Below are positions 53,801-61,634 of a stretch of DNA of 64,000 nucleotides, piece after piece (the stretch's first letter is position 1; every line of letters starts with the position of its first letter). The notes below the pieces were generated by a model that saw only the letters and a program-made list of their open reading frames with translations, was not told the origin of the DNA and did not search any database. The translations under genes and the position numbers were made by a program. Origin of the DNA: Lysinibacillus sp. BPa_S21 (GTDB lineage: Bacteria > Bacillota > Bacilli > Bacillales_A > Planococcaceae); assembly GCF_023337795.1 (NCBI RefSeq), contig NZ_JALIRS010000004.1, positions 372,001 through 436,000 of the forward strand. Reading direction: 5' to 3'.

Positions 53801-56713
53801 CTTACTTAGACCATAAGCACTCATTCCAACTAAACCAAATACAGGTGCTAAAACACCTAATTTACTTGCTATGGTATTAGAGCCATCTGTCATACCCTTA
53901 AGAGCTTCTGTAACAACGACAATTCCGTCATACAGCACTTTATCTCCAGCAGTGCTTGCGAAAGACATCCATGCAGTATCTAATCTATTAATTCTCGCTT
54001 GTAAGCTCTTGCTGTACTCTTCTTGTTCGCGCATAGCGGAGTTGAATGAATCCATAGATGTTGCCGTACTGTCCTGTGCCATCTGGTAGTTAAGCATTAA
54101 TGCATTGAACCTAGATAATTGGTAAACTCCTGCTACTTTTACTGAAGTATTCTGTCTTTCCGCATCAGTTAACTTATCCCATTTACCTGCAATTTCTCCA
54201 ATAATTTTAGATACAGGTTTAACATTTCCCTCCATATCGTTGATTGAAATGTTAATGTCATTTAGTGCTCCAATTGCTGAATCATTAGTGGTAATACGTG
54301 AGAAAATAGTTTTCAAGCTATTTCCGACAATATTGCCAGATTCTCTCGTCGCTGCACCAATCGCTGTTGTGTAACCTAATAATTCATCAAGACTTACGCC
54401 AAACGTTTTTGCAGTTGACGCAGCTTTATTCATCGAAAGAGAAAGATCCTTCGTTGTAATTGAATAGTTGTTATCAACTTCATTTAATTTATCTGCAATA
54501 GTCAAAGAATCTTCTGCAGCGATACCAAAAGAAATCATGGCAGCAGTTAAACTATTGACTGCTTCGTCTGCTGTTAATTCTGAAATGTTTTGAATAAGTG
54601 TTGCTGTATTTGCTAAATCCATCGATTCTTGATCATTTTTACCAGTACGTCCAAACTCACCAACTAGTTTTAAATAATCTCCTACTTTACCTGAAAGCTT
54701 CTCAGTATTTTCGATAGACTTTTCAAGTATTTCATTGAATTTATAGTCTGGAATATCCATTACACGACGAAGTTGCGTCATAGCTGTATCCAATTCTATT
54801 ACACGCTCAGTTAAATCTTTGACTCCTCGAATAGGGGCATAGAAGAGGGTCGCGCTAAACATCCAAACTGGGAATTTTTGTAAAGCTGTTCTGAGCGAAT
54901 TTACAATGCCTTCTGATGATTTAGAAGATTGAGTTGACTCTGCATGTAGTTGTTTAACTTTTTCTCTTAACGCATCAATTTCTTTTTGGTTATTCTTTAA
55001 AGTCGTTGGATTAATGACATTCAATTTGCTGAGTTTTTCTATTTCTTTTCTTAATTCCTCAGCTTTAGACTTATTCATTGTACGAGGGAAGAGTTTTTCA
55101 GTTCTGGTTAATTCTGAATTAAGACGAGAAAGAGAATTTTGCTGTTTTTCAAAGGTATCTAAATTCTTTTCACTATTTTTTAACTTATCAAATTTGGTAC
55201 TCATTTGAGTTAACAAATTGTTAACATGAGCCAAGTTACCAGTTTCAATTCTCGACAAAGAATCTGCAAACTTGTTTATTTCTCTATTGGTAAGTAATCC
55301 TGATTCTCTCATTCTCTGTAGTAAATCATTAATTTCACGGGTCTTAATTTCAAATTGATTTAAGCTAATACTGTCTTGTCCAAGCTGTCTAATGTTCTTA
55401 GACGTATCAGAAATTAATTTATTTAAAGTTTTAATATCTTCAGGAGTATTAATCTTTGTATTGTTGATTGAATCAATATCAGATTTAATTTTGCTAAATA
55501 GAGCATTGTTTGATGGTACATTAAAACTATTTGTAACATTTTTTAATTTGTTATTTAATTGTTCGACTTCATTACTTATATTCTTAAATGCATTTGAAAC
55601 TTGAGCATCAATGTGTGTATTCTTAGAGAACTGATTAATTTCTTTGTTTAAATTATTTAATTGAGTTACAGTGGTAGCTAATTTTGCATCTTGAGTAAAA
55701 TTAGCTAAATCAGATGAAGTGATTTTTCCTTGACGCTGAAGTAATTCTAAATTATTAGTAACATCTTTATATCTCTCTTGTAACTTAATATATGTATTTA
55801 TTTCTTTTTCAACAGAAGAGAAGTCTGTATTAGCAGATTTCATACCTTTAACTGAATCAAAATTTACACCTGCTAATTTGTCAAGTTTACCAATAAACCT
55901 ATCTACAACAACAGGATCAAAAGCGCTATTCTTATCTTTAGTAAACTGATTTAATTTCTGAGATAGCTCAATAGCTTGTTGATTAATATTAGCCATTGCA
56001 TTCTGCATCTTATTTTCATGAGCAGTTTCTTTATTGATGCTCCTCATAGACTCCAGAACTTTATTTAACTCAGTATTGCTAATTGAAGAACTAATACTGT
56101 TTCTGAATTGTTCGTATTGTTCTTTAGATAATTCACCTTGGCGAGCAAACTTATTTAACTCCTCGATACCTTTAGAAACATTAACTTTTAAATCTTTAGA
56201 GCTAATATCATGCATAAATTGGGTAACTTGCTTTAATCCTACAACCATATTATTTGTATCTAATATTGGTTTAAGATGTACTTCCTGAATCTGATTTAAT
56301 CCTGTTTTAACTCTTGTAACAATTGCATCTATCTTTTCTAAGCCTTGCGAGTCTGTAATTGTCTTTATTTTGTACTCGCCATTTTGTTGATTAATGTGGT
56401 TTTTCAATTGATCTAAAGATTTAATTGACTCTACGACATCTCGCTTTATACCTTGAGATAGGGTAGGGGAGTGAGACTTGCCTGTTCCGACACTACTTAA
56501 TTCTTGATTTAGTCGAGCTACTTGTTTTTGTAAGGATTCTATTTCTTTACGCATACTATCAAAGGAACTTCCGTTACCTTTTGTCGCGTCTAATTCAATA
56601 TTAAATTTTAAATCTTGTTTTATTTTATTTAAATAATTTTGGATATTATTTTTTGATGCACTGTCATTAACTCCCAATGCTATCAGTAGTTCTATTGGAT
56701 TATTGGTAGCCAT
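47858..56713 (-). CDS. tape measure protein with M23 and lysozyme domains
   Basis: 2951 residues from the second ATG (six bases after AAAGGGGG). Coiled coils fill residues 1-600. The TMP core (FPVWMFSATLFYAPIRGVKDL near 613, then AMTQLRRVMD and TAAMISFGIA) lies at about 600-950, with hydrophobic segments near 955 and 1025. A LytM/M23 peptidase (HRGVDIAMNVG, HLHYEQ) sits at about 1695-1835, directly followed by a tail lysozyme (NYFKNKGLNDKAIAGLMGNI and QQESSFNTNA) at about 1845-1985. The rest is again helical. Length should set a tail of very roughly 400 nm by the 1.5 angstrom per residue rule. The hydrolases cut the wall during DNA entry. Confidence 0.92.
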   Translation of the reverse strand: MATNNPIELLIALGVNDSASKNNIQNYLNKIKQDLKFNIELDATKGNGSSFDSMRKEIESLQKQVARLNQELSSVGTGKSHSPTLSQGIKRDVVESIKSLDQLKNHINQQNGEYKIKTITDSQGLEKIDAIVTRVKTGLNQIQEVHLKPILDTNNMVVGLKQVTQFMHDISSKDLKVNVSKGIEELNKFARQGELSKEQYEQFRNSISSSISNTELNKVLESMRSINKETAHENKMQNAMANINQQAIELSQKLNQFTKDKNSAFDPVVVDRFIGKLDKLAGVNFDSVKGMKSANTDFSSVEKEINTYIKLQERYKDVTNNLELLQRQGKITSSDLANFTQDAKLATTVTQLNNLNKEINQFSKNTHIDAQVSNAFKNISNEVEQLNNKLKNVTNSFNVPSNNALFSKIKSDIDSINNTKINTPEDIKTLNKLISDTSKNIRQLGQDSISLNQFEIKTREINDLLQRMRESGLLTNREINKFADSLSRIETGNLAHVNNLLTQMSTKFDKLKNSEKNLDTFEKQQNSLSRLNSELTRTEKLFPRTMNKSKAEELRKEIEKLSKLNVINPTTLKNNQKEIDALREKVKQLHAESTQSSKSSEGIVNSLRTALQKFPVWMFSATLFYAPIRGVKDLTERVIELDTAMTQLRRVMDIPDYKFNEILEKSIENTEKLSGKVGDYLKLVGEFGRTGKNDQESMDLANTATLIQNISELTADEAVNSLTAAMISFGIAAEDSLTIADKLNEVDNNYSITTKDLSLSMNKAASTAKTFGVSLDELLGYTTAIGAATRESGNIVGNSLKTIFSRITTNDSAIGALNDINISINDMEGNVKPVSKIIGEIAGKWDKLTDAERQNTSVKVAGVYQLSRFNALMLNYQMAQDSTATSMDSFNSAMREQEEYSKSLQARINRLDTAWMSFASTAGDKVLYDGIVVVTEALKGMTDGSNTIASKLGVLAPVFGLVGMSAYGLSKNLRTLITTTYAQSASTVAATGSTGIFAGALTGLRTVASLTTVALRGLMIATGVGVAFAGVGFVLEKLTSAMSNAIQKEEELANYNNKNMSALTENKTKIEELISTYKQLNAEKEDGKSWDSNKEKEYLKVQQQLSEVFPALVDHIDSTGQAHLKNKEAIDHEIDSTNKLIDAQNKITVNKAIDEFEKLSNELNGSWYDSISNYFYGSLEASIKQQKQIIEAMQKNGIDTSAQELELMNLEQQYQQSSEKIKGYIFEVTKAMADMNGTEIDSALSNSLQKFIYSLDLSNLDAEKLKSFSNELGKIQEKMQKAIDTSKEGLFKDAVGDLNKLASQTNGFDSKLDKFKDTYSKLSNAIENGNQGISVATDEFDELDGSIDEVSDSTNKLAAKMSEFKDVTEQMAGVSQSGVDALNDLILRYDMLTYQLAGYTQKQLEDIYTKENLTSKEQEVKKVLDERVAIMKEMSSVYPDLLDKDGKAIFLSDEKRKAIEVENKANEVLLKGYKLAREGKLNAEQQATLASASGAKARINNLKVEILMLEKYIRANQIALSSAVAINSLPLSGVAGLAMKVGFEGQQKIAQGRLASARAELDSLSGSLSSNIGKIQGFTSAIENSSKSTKGNTKSTKDNTKAAKENNAEKEKSIWITDKYKQKLEELNLAIEKQQKLQSKFPEYSNEYKKSLEAQIKLEKEKLALQQKQAKTIQSQIASGKIQQTGNVSIKSNSNGKINGYDGRITSTYGSRADKHRGVDIAMNVGTRVDAPVSGKVIKAGSATSDKNGKAMHWSYGNLVVIEDKNGIRHLLAHLDKTLVKVGDQVQAGTQIGKSGNTGKSTGPHLHYEQNNSKGQTINPTSTLNAIRSNKTTPTTSSASSQQAVVWNYFKNKGLNDKAIAGLMGNIQQESSFNTNAGKNAPKSAYGIAQWRGSRLTGLNNYAKSVGKSANDMQVQLEYMWKELNSTEKNALTSLQRSDLSASSHASEFDRLFERSGRSHVPKRQNYADQYYKQFAGTNGGAGVGIDTTQQAIDQAKSDLNGLNADIMQQEEAISNLEKQLIDVTLSAYEHKKSNYDKVLENGANRLNKLIKSSQAYRDELDRQIVTLNEKKKVNQAEMAMLNKFIKSGKLSAATVAEYTDRLHELGKVNSEIDFAIKDIDTSKLESYVALVDEVFAKYDVLRKEKDTFIQYENIAIEELDTSSLRYLQTLDKINSKMREKQNINRQELTSLELLVKSNKLSGEALEKTKDRITELNSQIKQLQLEIQNGDFNIIVNIKTQSDAVIGNMQFEIDRNEAIRKMYEEGSADYKKYTENILKQYEKMAQKHLETRDALVEELKQRDITAERIKEVKKLLEEEHLAYLNATLSIKDYTKQLEEANKSQLEGIADKIINAYKEYVQERRDEHMKMIDDEIKRENEKHEKIMKQLNDEMDLFRKNVEEKLRLIDRQEAERDYNMQIDDMEKERDKLQSEYNLLLLDNSNEAKQKRKKLQEQLDKIDKDIAEKRHDRDIELQKQGLNDLLETKEDEINGKIELQDKEHENTIHKINREKEYWEKHYNDLLNDERKFARIREDILAGHFDKVMSEFEGYIAEMIATMPELEDTLDGTMQAVGTSIRQNVIDHLREAISLINEFNSTQIGSNSSFGEFNPGNIFDENKGNGIGTSNGNLTQGDMKVLLGKYLTDNVANQLSGSAKNNAHTAGSSLGSEGRKEGSKIDKNTSFDNAIKGLTSAELEALNQYFEANKHLYGGQYEKYINDFLKGNGSYVSSGDISGTDKYGLGNILTNGDMQVLMAKYVNESLLGSINDSKQRASVKSIADKMASDGRNNGMSKLEKNISFGAITSLMSRSQANQLRDFMNANSGAFGDATLQSQIKKYAASLDTGGFMNWSGSGIDGKGGKAIIAHPNEIMLNKVDTKGFFDSINVMDKVMSSIKPILAKFTPQPIQSNQKQSGDIYQIQFGDVIEANKDQAETFATSFINNVKRKKGGRF

Positions 56714-56731
56714 TTTCATCCCCCTTTATTA

Positions 56732-56790
56732 ATTAGCAAAATAAAAAGAAGAAGGTCAGCGAAAAAATCACTCAACTTCTTCTTTTTATT
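56732..56790. terminator. hairpin upstream of the tape measure gene
   Basis: AAAAAGAAGAAG pairs with CTTCTTCTTTTT, followed by T-rich sequence on both strands. Confidence 0.5.
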
Positions 56791-56859
56791 TTTTATGGTT
56801 AATATAAAATTTGTTTTTAAAAGACGTAGTAGTGGATTAGAGCTAATATAAACCTAGCA

Positions 56860-56923
56860 ATATTAAGATATATAAGGTGAATATGAAATTTCTCAATAAT
56901 ACATCACTTATATATCTTAATAT
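56860..56923. repeat. 17-bp inverted repeat between tail genes
   Basis: ATATTAAGATATATAAG and its exact complement flank about 30 bases, just downstream of the 172-residue protein gene. Terminator, or a late regulatory site. Confidence 0.55.
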
Positions 56924-56929
56924 AATTGT

Positions 56930-57448
56930 TTAATTTAACACTTTATCTCGTAACAACTGCGTATTAACATTTTTGCTAATAATCTCTTTTTGTTCAGTTA
57001 ACTCTTTTACATACTTATCAGCCAACTCTTCAGTCAAATAAAGTTGATCAATTACTTTCTGAACTTCATCTTCATTAAAAATTTCGTTAAAAAATAAATC
57101 GTACATCCCTGTATCGTACATTTTACTTAATGTTTCAATATGAACTTCAAACGATTTGTCTTTTATTTCTTCATATAGTGAAGAGAAGTGCTTGATAATC
57201 AAAAAGTGAACGTACTTTAAAACATCGGCATCATTTTTTAGGAAATCAATATTTTTATCATGACAATAATTGATAGTAGTTGCTAGTTCAATTATTAACT
57301 CATCGCTTTTATTTTTACCGAATGTTGGGAAGTAGTAGATATATTTATCCTGCTCTTTATTAATATAATATTTCTCTTTACTATTAACGTACTCTGATTG
57401 TTGGCTGATATAAGATAACCCAACAGGATTTGATTTTTTATTTGTCAT
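56930..57448 (-). CDS. possible tail assembly chaperone
   Basis: 172 residues, strongly helical and charged, with the aromatic stretch KYIYYFPTFGKNKSDELIIELA near residue 34. It lies directly upstream of the tape measure, where phages encode the chaperone that coats it; size and helicity fit. No slippery site with a -1 extension frame was found. The start has a good GGAGGAATTAT site. Assignment is from position. Confidence 0.45.
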   Translation of the reverse strand: MTNKKSNPVGLSYISQQSEYVNSKEKYYINKEQDKYIYYFPTFGKNKSDELIIELATTINYCHDKNIDFLKNDADVLKYVHFLIIKHFSSLYEEIKDKSFEVHIETLSKMYDTGMYDLFFNEIFNEDEVQKVIDQLYLTEELADKYVKELTEQKEIISKNVNTQLLRDKVLN

Positions 57449-57493
57449 AATAATTCCTCCTTAATATCCATATAAATAAAATTATGTATTATA

Positions 57494-57527
57494 AAAAAAT
57501 AAAAAGCCTAACCAAGATGGCTAGACT
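57494..57527 (-). terminator. terminator after the lipoprotein gene
   Basis: On the minus strand CTAGCC/GGTTAG form a small stem followed by CTTTTTATTTTTTT, about 25 bases after the lipoprotein stop. Confidence 0.6.
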
Positions 57528-57549
57528 CATTGTGAAAATAATATTTAAG

Positions 57550-58047
57550 TTAGTAACTCTGTGACTTCTTTACAGCAGCCATTCTACCTTGTCCTTGCTT
57601 ATAGCTTTTAGCAGGTATTTGTGCAACAACTCTCATATTGACATCTCCATTCAATAAATCTTGATATTCATTTTTAAATGAATCCCTATGAAAGTATAAA
57701 TACCAAGAATCTGAATACCCTCCATCAGTCGGAGTTAATTGTCCACAAAAGAATTTTTCTTCATTTGTGTAACCGTAATTATAGTAATCGCACAATTCAA
57801 CTTGACCTTCTAAATAAAATTCTTTATCTAAATTGTTAGCTAAATCAAATTGCACCTCTTTTCCAGTCAGTGTTACGCCTGTTACTTTTAAAAACTCATC
57901 TGATGGATCTTCTTTATTCACTTCTAAATCATTATTAACATTTTTAGGTTCAGTACTAGCACTTATTTTTTCATTATTTTCTTTTCCACAAGCTGATAGG
58001 AGGAAAGTAAAGCATAGTATTACAATCCACAATCTGTTAAATTTCAT
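57550..58047 (-). CDS. phage-encoded lipoprotein
   Basis: 165 residues from the ATG behind AGGAGGCGTAATT; the frame is open 20 codons upstream. A lipoprotein signal ends in FLLSACGKENN, so the Cys would be lipidated and the protein held outside the host membrane. After a polar linker, a domain of about 100 residues follows (FLKVTGVTLTGKEVQFDLAN onward) with two cysteines. It has its own terminator inside the tail operon. SPbeta has a similarly placed envelope protein gene in my recollection. Superinfection exclusion would fit a surface lipoprotein of a prophage; not shown. Confidence 0.65.
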   Translation of the reverse strand: MKFNRLWIVILCFTFLLSACGKENNEKISASTEPKNVNNDLEVNKEDPSDEFLKVTGVTLTGKEVQFDLANNLDKEFYLEGQVELCDYYNYGYTNEEKFFCGQLTPTDGGYSDSWYLYFHRDSFKNEYQDLLNGDVNMRVVAQIPAKSYKQGQGRMAAVKKSQSY

Positions 58048-58270
58048 AATTACGCCTCCTAAAATACAAATAATATGTAATATAAGGATACCATAATTAT
58101 GAAGCATTTATGCACATATGTTATTTAATTTAGAATTTATCTAACTTTAATATTAACAGAAAGGTAAAAATTTTTACAGTTATTTTTATGTATTTTATTA
58201 AATAAAATTCTAGTATTATTTAAATAACTCAAGTAATCCCCTAAATAGAGTAGGGGAGTAGTTCAACTAT
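58048..58270. other. intergenic region with TCCCCTA/TAGGGGA hairpin
   Basis: AT-rich gap between the recombinase stop and the lipoprotein start. TCCCCTA and TAGGGGA (58219-58252) pair around a short loop just past the recombinase stop and may end its transcript; the lipoprotein promoter should also lie here. Confidence 0.4.
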
Positions 58271-59251
58271 TTAATCAAACGCTGAATCTAAATCTTCAGA
58301 ATCATCTCTGACTACATAAATCTCAGTTGTTGATGAATCGGCATGTCCTAAAATAGCTTGCGCAGATTTAATATCCTTGCCTTCTTCAACAACTAAATGA
58401 GTTGCTCTTGTACTTCTAATTAAGTGTACAAACATATGTCTACCAATAATTTCAGAGAATACTACTGAACACCAATAATTAAAAGTAGCAGTTGATAATT
58501 GAAATACATTACCACTTGAATCTTTTCTGACAAATAAATAAGGACAGTCGTCTTCACCCCGTACTTCTAGCCATTTCTTAATAGCAGTCATAGCTTCATT
58601 ATTGAACTGAAGTCTTCTGACATTACCTTTTATACCCTTTCCTTTTGTACGAACTCGTCCAGTTAGATAGTAGTTTTTCTGATTACCTTCTTTATCAGTT
58701 ACTTTTTCAGCTTCGGCAACTTCTTTTAAAATTTGATGAACTTCTGATTTACGACAACCAGAGGCATATGTAAATTTTAAGAACGCTAGCATTTGCCATC
58801 TTTCTTGTTCTTCTAACTTTTCACAAAGTAACTCATATTCCTCAATAGTAAGAGGTACTTTTTCTTTCGCTTTTACATTAGAAACATTGGGAACTTTTTT
58901 GTTATAAATATTTCTAAAAGTCTTATATTCATCTAAATCATCATAGAAATTCTCTACATATCCACACATGGAAGAAACTACTGAACGTTTAAATCGTACA
59001 GAACCATTAGCCAACCCTTCTTCAATAAGGTAGTTTTGGTACTCCAATCCATGTCTTGGCTTTAATTTATGTAATGGTACATCATCTAAATATTCATAGA
59101 CCCACCTAAAGAAAATTCTAACAGCAGATTCATATTGCTCTAATGTTTTAGGAGATAACTGTCGTTGGTTTAGAAATGCTTTTGCGATACGTTTATTCTC
59201 TTTATTTATTAATTCCCATTCTACATCTGTTACTGGTTTAATTTTGCTCAT
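58271..59251 (-). CDS. tyrosine recombinase (XerC/D-like) within the structural cluster
   Basis: 326 residues. An N-terminal SAM-like core-binding domain (LSPKTLEQYESAVRIFFRWVYEYL) precedes the catalytic domain with all residues in place: Arg in ASGCRKSEVHQI, HLIR in FVHLIRSTRATHL, His in ILGHADSSTTEIYV and the nucleophile Tyr in the same stretch. It is flanked by tail genes, not by an attachment site, and the phage already has a serine integrase. SPbeta carries a comparable gene (yomM) in the same place as I recall. Role could be dimer resolution, regulation or late gene control. Confidence 0.85.
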   Translation of the reverse strand: MSKIKPVTDVEWELINKENKRIAKAFLNQRQLSPKTLEQYESAVRIFFRWVYEYLDDVPLHKLKPRHGLEYQNYLIEEGLANGSVRFKRSVVSSMCGYVENFYDDLDEYKTFRNIYNKKVPNVSNVKAKEKVPLTIEEYELLCEKLEEQERWQMLAFLKFTYASGCRKSEVHQILKEVAEAEKVTDKEGNQKNYYLTGRVRTKGKGIKGNVRRLQFNNEAMTAIKKWLEVRGEDDCPYLFVRKDSSGNVFQLSTATFNYWCSVVFSEIIGRHMFVHLIRSTRATHLVVEEGKDIKSAQAILGHADSSTTEIYVVRDDSEDLDSAFD

Positions 59252-59296
59252 TCATCATTCTCCTTTCACAAAAATGAAATAAAAAAGACTTGAAGC

Positions 59297-59797
59297 TTAT
59301 TTGACTTCAAATCCAAGTTTTTTATATGCGCTTTTTATTGAATTAATCAGAGGTAATGGATTAGCTTGTATTCTAGATATTGTTTCTTGAACAAAAGGTC
59401 TAGCTTCACTCCATTTACCAGTACGATACCAATTTTCTGTAATTCCATCTTCTATGGTATCAGTAATGAACTGACCCCTTAATGAATCATAATCATGTTC
59501 ATAAATAGGCGAAAACTGTCCTTGTCCTAATGTTAAGTTTTCAAACAATACTCTAACTTTCCCATTATCAACTTCAACTCTAGTGATCTTCATGTTACGA
59601 ACGTCAGATAAGCCACCATCATTACCTCTACGTAAATATTCAGTAGGTATGTATCGTCGATATACTACATCTTGTACAGCTTTAGACATTTCTTTAGCTA
59701 ATACATTTTCTATGCTTTTATTTTTAAATACAGTACTGATAATGTCTCCGCGTTCCAAATATCTAAGCAAATGATTAGGGTCTTTAAATTTAACCAT
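59297..59797 (-). CDS. HK97 gp10-like tail completion protein (probable)
   Basis: 166 residues. Helices at both ends enclose a central beta part (MKITRVEVDNGKVRVLFENL), with GKWSEARPFVQETISRI near the C-terminus; the pattern of a mixed helix/strand protein with RPF and late helices is that of HK97 gp10-like head-tail proteins. It is encoded between the tyrosine recombinase and the major tail protein. Assignment rests on position and pattern. Confidence 0.5.
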   Translation of the reverse strand: MVKFKDPNHLLRYLERGDIISTVFKNKSIENVLAKEMSKAVQDVVYRRYIPTEYLRRGNDGGLSDVRNMKITRVEVDNGKVRVLFENLTLGQGQFSPIYEHDYDSLRGQFITDTIEDGITENWYRTGKWSEARPFVQETISRIQANPLPLINSIKSAYKKLGFEVK

Positions 59798-59821
59798 AAT
59801 TATTTTCTCCTAAAATAATAA

Positions 59822-59850
59822 AGTGAGTAGGGAAGTTAAACCTACTCACT
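59822..59850 (-). terminator. terminator after the major tail protein gene
   Basis: AGTGAGTAGG/CCTACTCACT 10-bp stem with nine-base loop; TTTATTATTTT follows on the minus strand. Confidence 0.75.
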
Positions 59851-59867
59851 AATATGTATTTATTTAA

Positions 59868-60839
59868 TTAAGATACAACAACTTCAATTACATCTGTATT
59901 AGTTCCATCTGAAACCTTAACGTTTGTTTCTCCAACTGCAACTGCAGTAATAACACCATCTACAAAAGTAGCAACTGCCTCATCGTCTGATGTGAATGTA
60001 AGTGCAGAATTATCCATTACAATATTACTATACTCTCCACCTCGAATACCATAAACAGTAACAGCTTCAGTTTCTCCTACAGCAAGAGTAGTTTCACCAA
60101 TATTAGCAGCTAACATTGAAATTGCTACTTTTGTGTTACCAACTGGTTTCCATGTAATGTATGCGTAGTTGTTGTCATTATCAGCTAAAGTTTTTCCGTT
60201 TAAAGTAAATTGAGATACACCATCATGTGTTAGGTTCATTGATAATGCACCATCTAATTTGTATCGAGGAGCGATGATTTGTTGCTCAAATGCTTTATCG
60301 CCGTCAGCACCGAAAATATCAGAAGTAAGTACTAGTTTATATGCTTTAGGGAATGAGTCAGCAGGAATAGTTAATTTGTCAACTAATACGCTGTACTGAT
60401 ATACAACCTTCGCTGTTTTATTAGCTAAAGTAGGTACAGTGATTGATTTACTATTCGCATTGATTGTATTATGATTAGACGCCATCTCAACATATACGCC
60501 GCCAATTGGTGTGTCAGTTAATGTACCTTTACCTGTATCATCAAAAGTAACAGTTTCTTCTGTGTAATATTTAGACATTTCATTTTTAATTTTTGAACCA
60601 GTTTGTAGCGCAAGATACGTAGGGGAGAAATCAGCAGCCTCGATTTGGAATGATAATACTTTTTGATAGTTATAAGTGAATTGTAATTGTGATCCACGAC
60701 CTGCAAAGATCTCACTCTCTTGCATTGTTTGTTCCATTGTAGAACTTAATAAAGCATTACCTTTGACCACTAACGTATCTGCTTGTGAGTCAATTAATAA
60801 GGCATCTGCTACCGATAAAGCAAATAATTTTTCTGTCAT
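59868..60839 (-). CDS. probable major tail protein with Ig-like (Big2) domain
   Basis: 323 residues, beta-rich, few charged helices. The C-terminal ~80 residues (ETEAVTVYGIRGGEYSN, SALTFTSDDEAVATFVDG, VAVGETNVKVSDGTN) form a bacterial Ig-like group 2 domain, a common decoration of tail tube proteins. Near the middle FEQQIIAPRYKLDGALSMNL resembles tail tube strands. It has an AAGGAATTTT site and an own terminator after it, as expected for a highly expressed structural gene. Confidence 0.65.
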   Translation of the reverse strand: MTEKLFALSVADALLIDSQADTLVVKGNALLSSTMEQTMQESEIFAGRGSQLQFTYNYQKVLSFQIEAADFSPTYLALQTGSKIKNEMSKYYTEETVTFDDTGKGTLTDTPIGGVYVEMASNHNTINANSKSITVPTLANKTAKVVYQYSVLVDKLTIPADSFPKAYKLVLTSDIFGADGDKAFEQQIIAPRYKLDGALSMNLTHDGVSQFTLNGKTLADNDNNYAYITWKPVGNTKVAISMLAANIGETTLAVGETEAVTVYGIRGGEYSNIVMDNSALTFTSDDEAVATFVDGVITAVAVGETNVKVSDGTNTDVIEVVVS

Positions 60840-60875
60840 TATAAAATTCCTTCTTTCGTTTATGTATATTGTTAT

Positions 60876-61634
60876 TTAAATACTTATTAATCCATTTTTT
60901 GAAGAAATCTGATTAAGTTGTTCTTCAGTCAACACTAAGTCATCATCTGCATCCTTAGTTTCAATTTGATCTAACCAGTGAGGAATTGTAGTTCCTTCTT
61001 TAAATGAAACCATTCCTGAATATTGAGCGTTTTGAAGAATATCTGCAGATTTGATTAAATCGTATCTTTCTAATTCTTTTCTAAATTGATAAATAGTCAT
61101 TTTCTTAATATCTTCGTAAGATGATTGAGAAACGCACTTATAAGCAATTATTTGTTGTTCTAAATCAGCCATTTTCTTGTTTCTTTTATTCATAAATGCT
61201 CTAGCTTCACTCTTTGCCTTATCAAATTCACTACCTAAACTTTCATCAGATACATCAATTAAATTTTGCTCACCAATAATCACTTTGATTTTGTCGAAGT
61301 CTCTTTCTTTAATCACTATGTCATCATCAATTACAATCGAATATTTATTCTTTTCATCAACATCAAACCTAATGTTTTCACTTCTACTTATCAACTTTAT
61401 TAGCGTTACTAATTTATCAAAGAAGTGCTTATTATCTTCATCTGAACTAATGAAAATCACAAAAGCCAAATAAGACATTTTAATAATCATAGGCTCTTGA
61501 ATTGTGTTTTTGGGAATTAGTAGACATTGTACTGCATCATACAATTGTTCAATATACTCCATCTGAACAGGATGTACTGGAATATTACGATAGTATTTCG
61601 GATTGCCCCATACATTATCTAAATCAATTTTCAT
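60876..61634 (-). CDS. phage structural-cluster protein, unknown
   Basis: 252 residues, mostly helical and acidic. It starts with MKIDLDNVWGNPKYYRNIPV and ends in EEQLNQISSKNGLISI. Its first base overlaps the previous gene's stop (ATGA), so it is coupled to it. Between tail-terminator-like and major tail genes; no family recognised. A neck or tail-assembly protein is likely from the place. Confidence 0.55.
   Translation of the reverse strand: MKIDLDNVWGNPKYYRNIPVHPVQMEYIEQLYDAVQCLLIPKNTIQEPMIIKMSYLAFVIFISSDEDNKHFFDKLVTLIKLISRSENIRFDVDEKNKYSIVIDDDIVIKERDFDKIKVIIGEQNLIDVSDESLGSEFDKAKSEARAFMNKRNKKMADLEQQIIAYKCVSQSSYEDIKKMTIYQFRKELERYDLIKSADILQNAQYSGMVSFKEGTTIPHWLDQIETKDADDDLVLTEEQLNQISSKNGLISI

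Noticed and set aside
56720-57448. Programmed -1 frameshift joining two tail chaperone frames
   Set aside because: No slippery heptamer followed by a second frame was found after the 172-residue gene; the region before the tape measure is non-coding.
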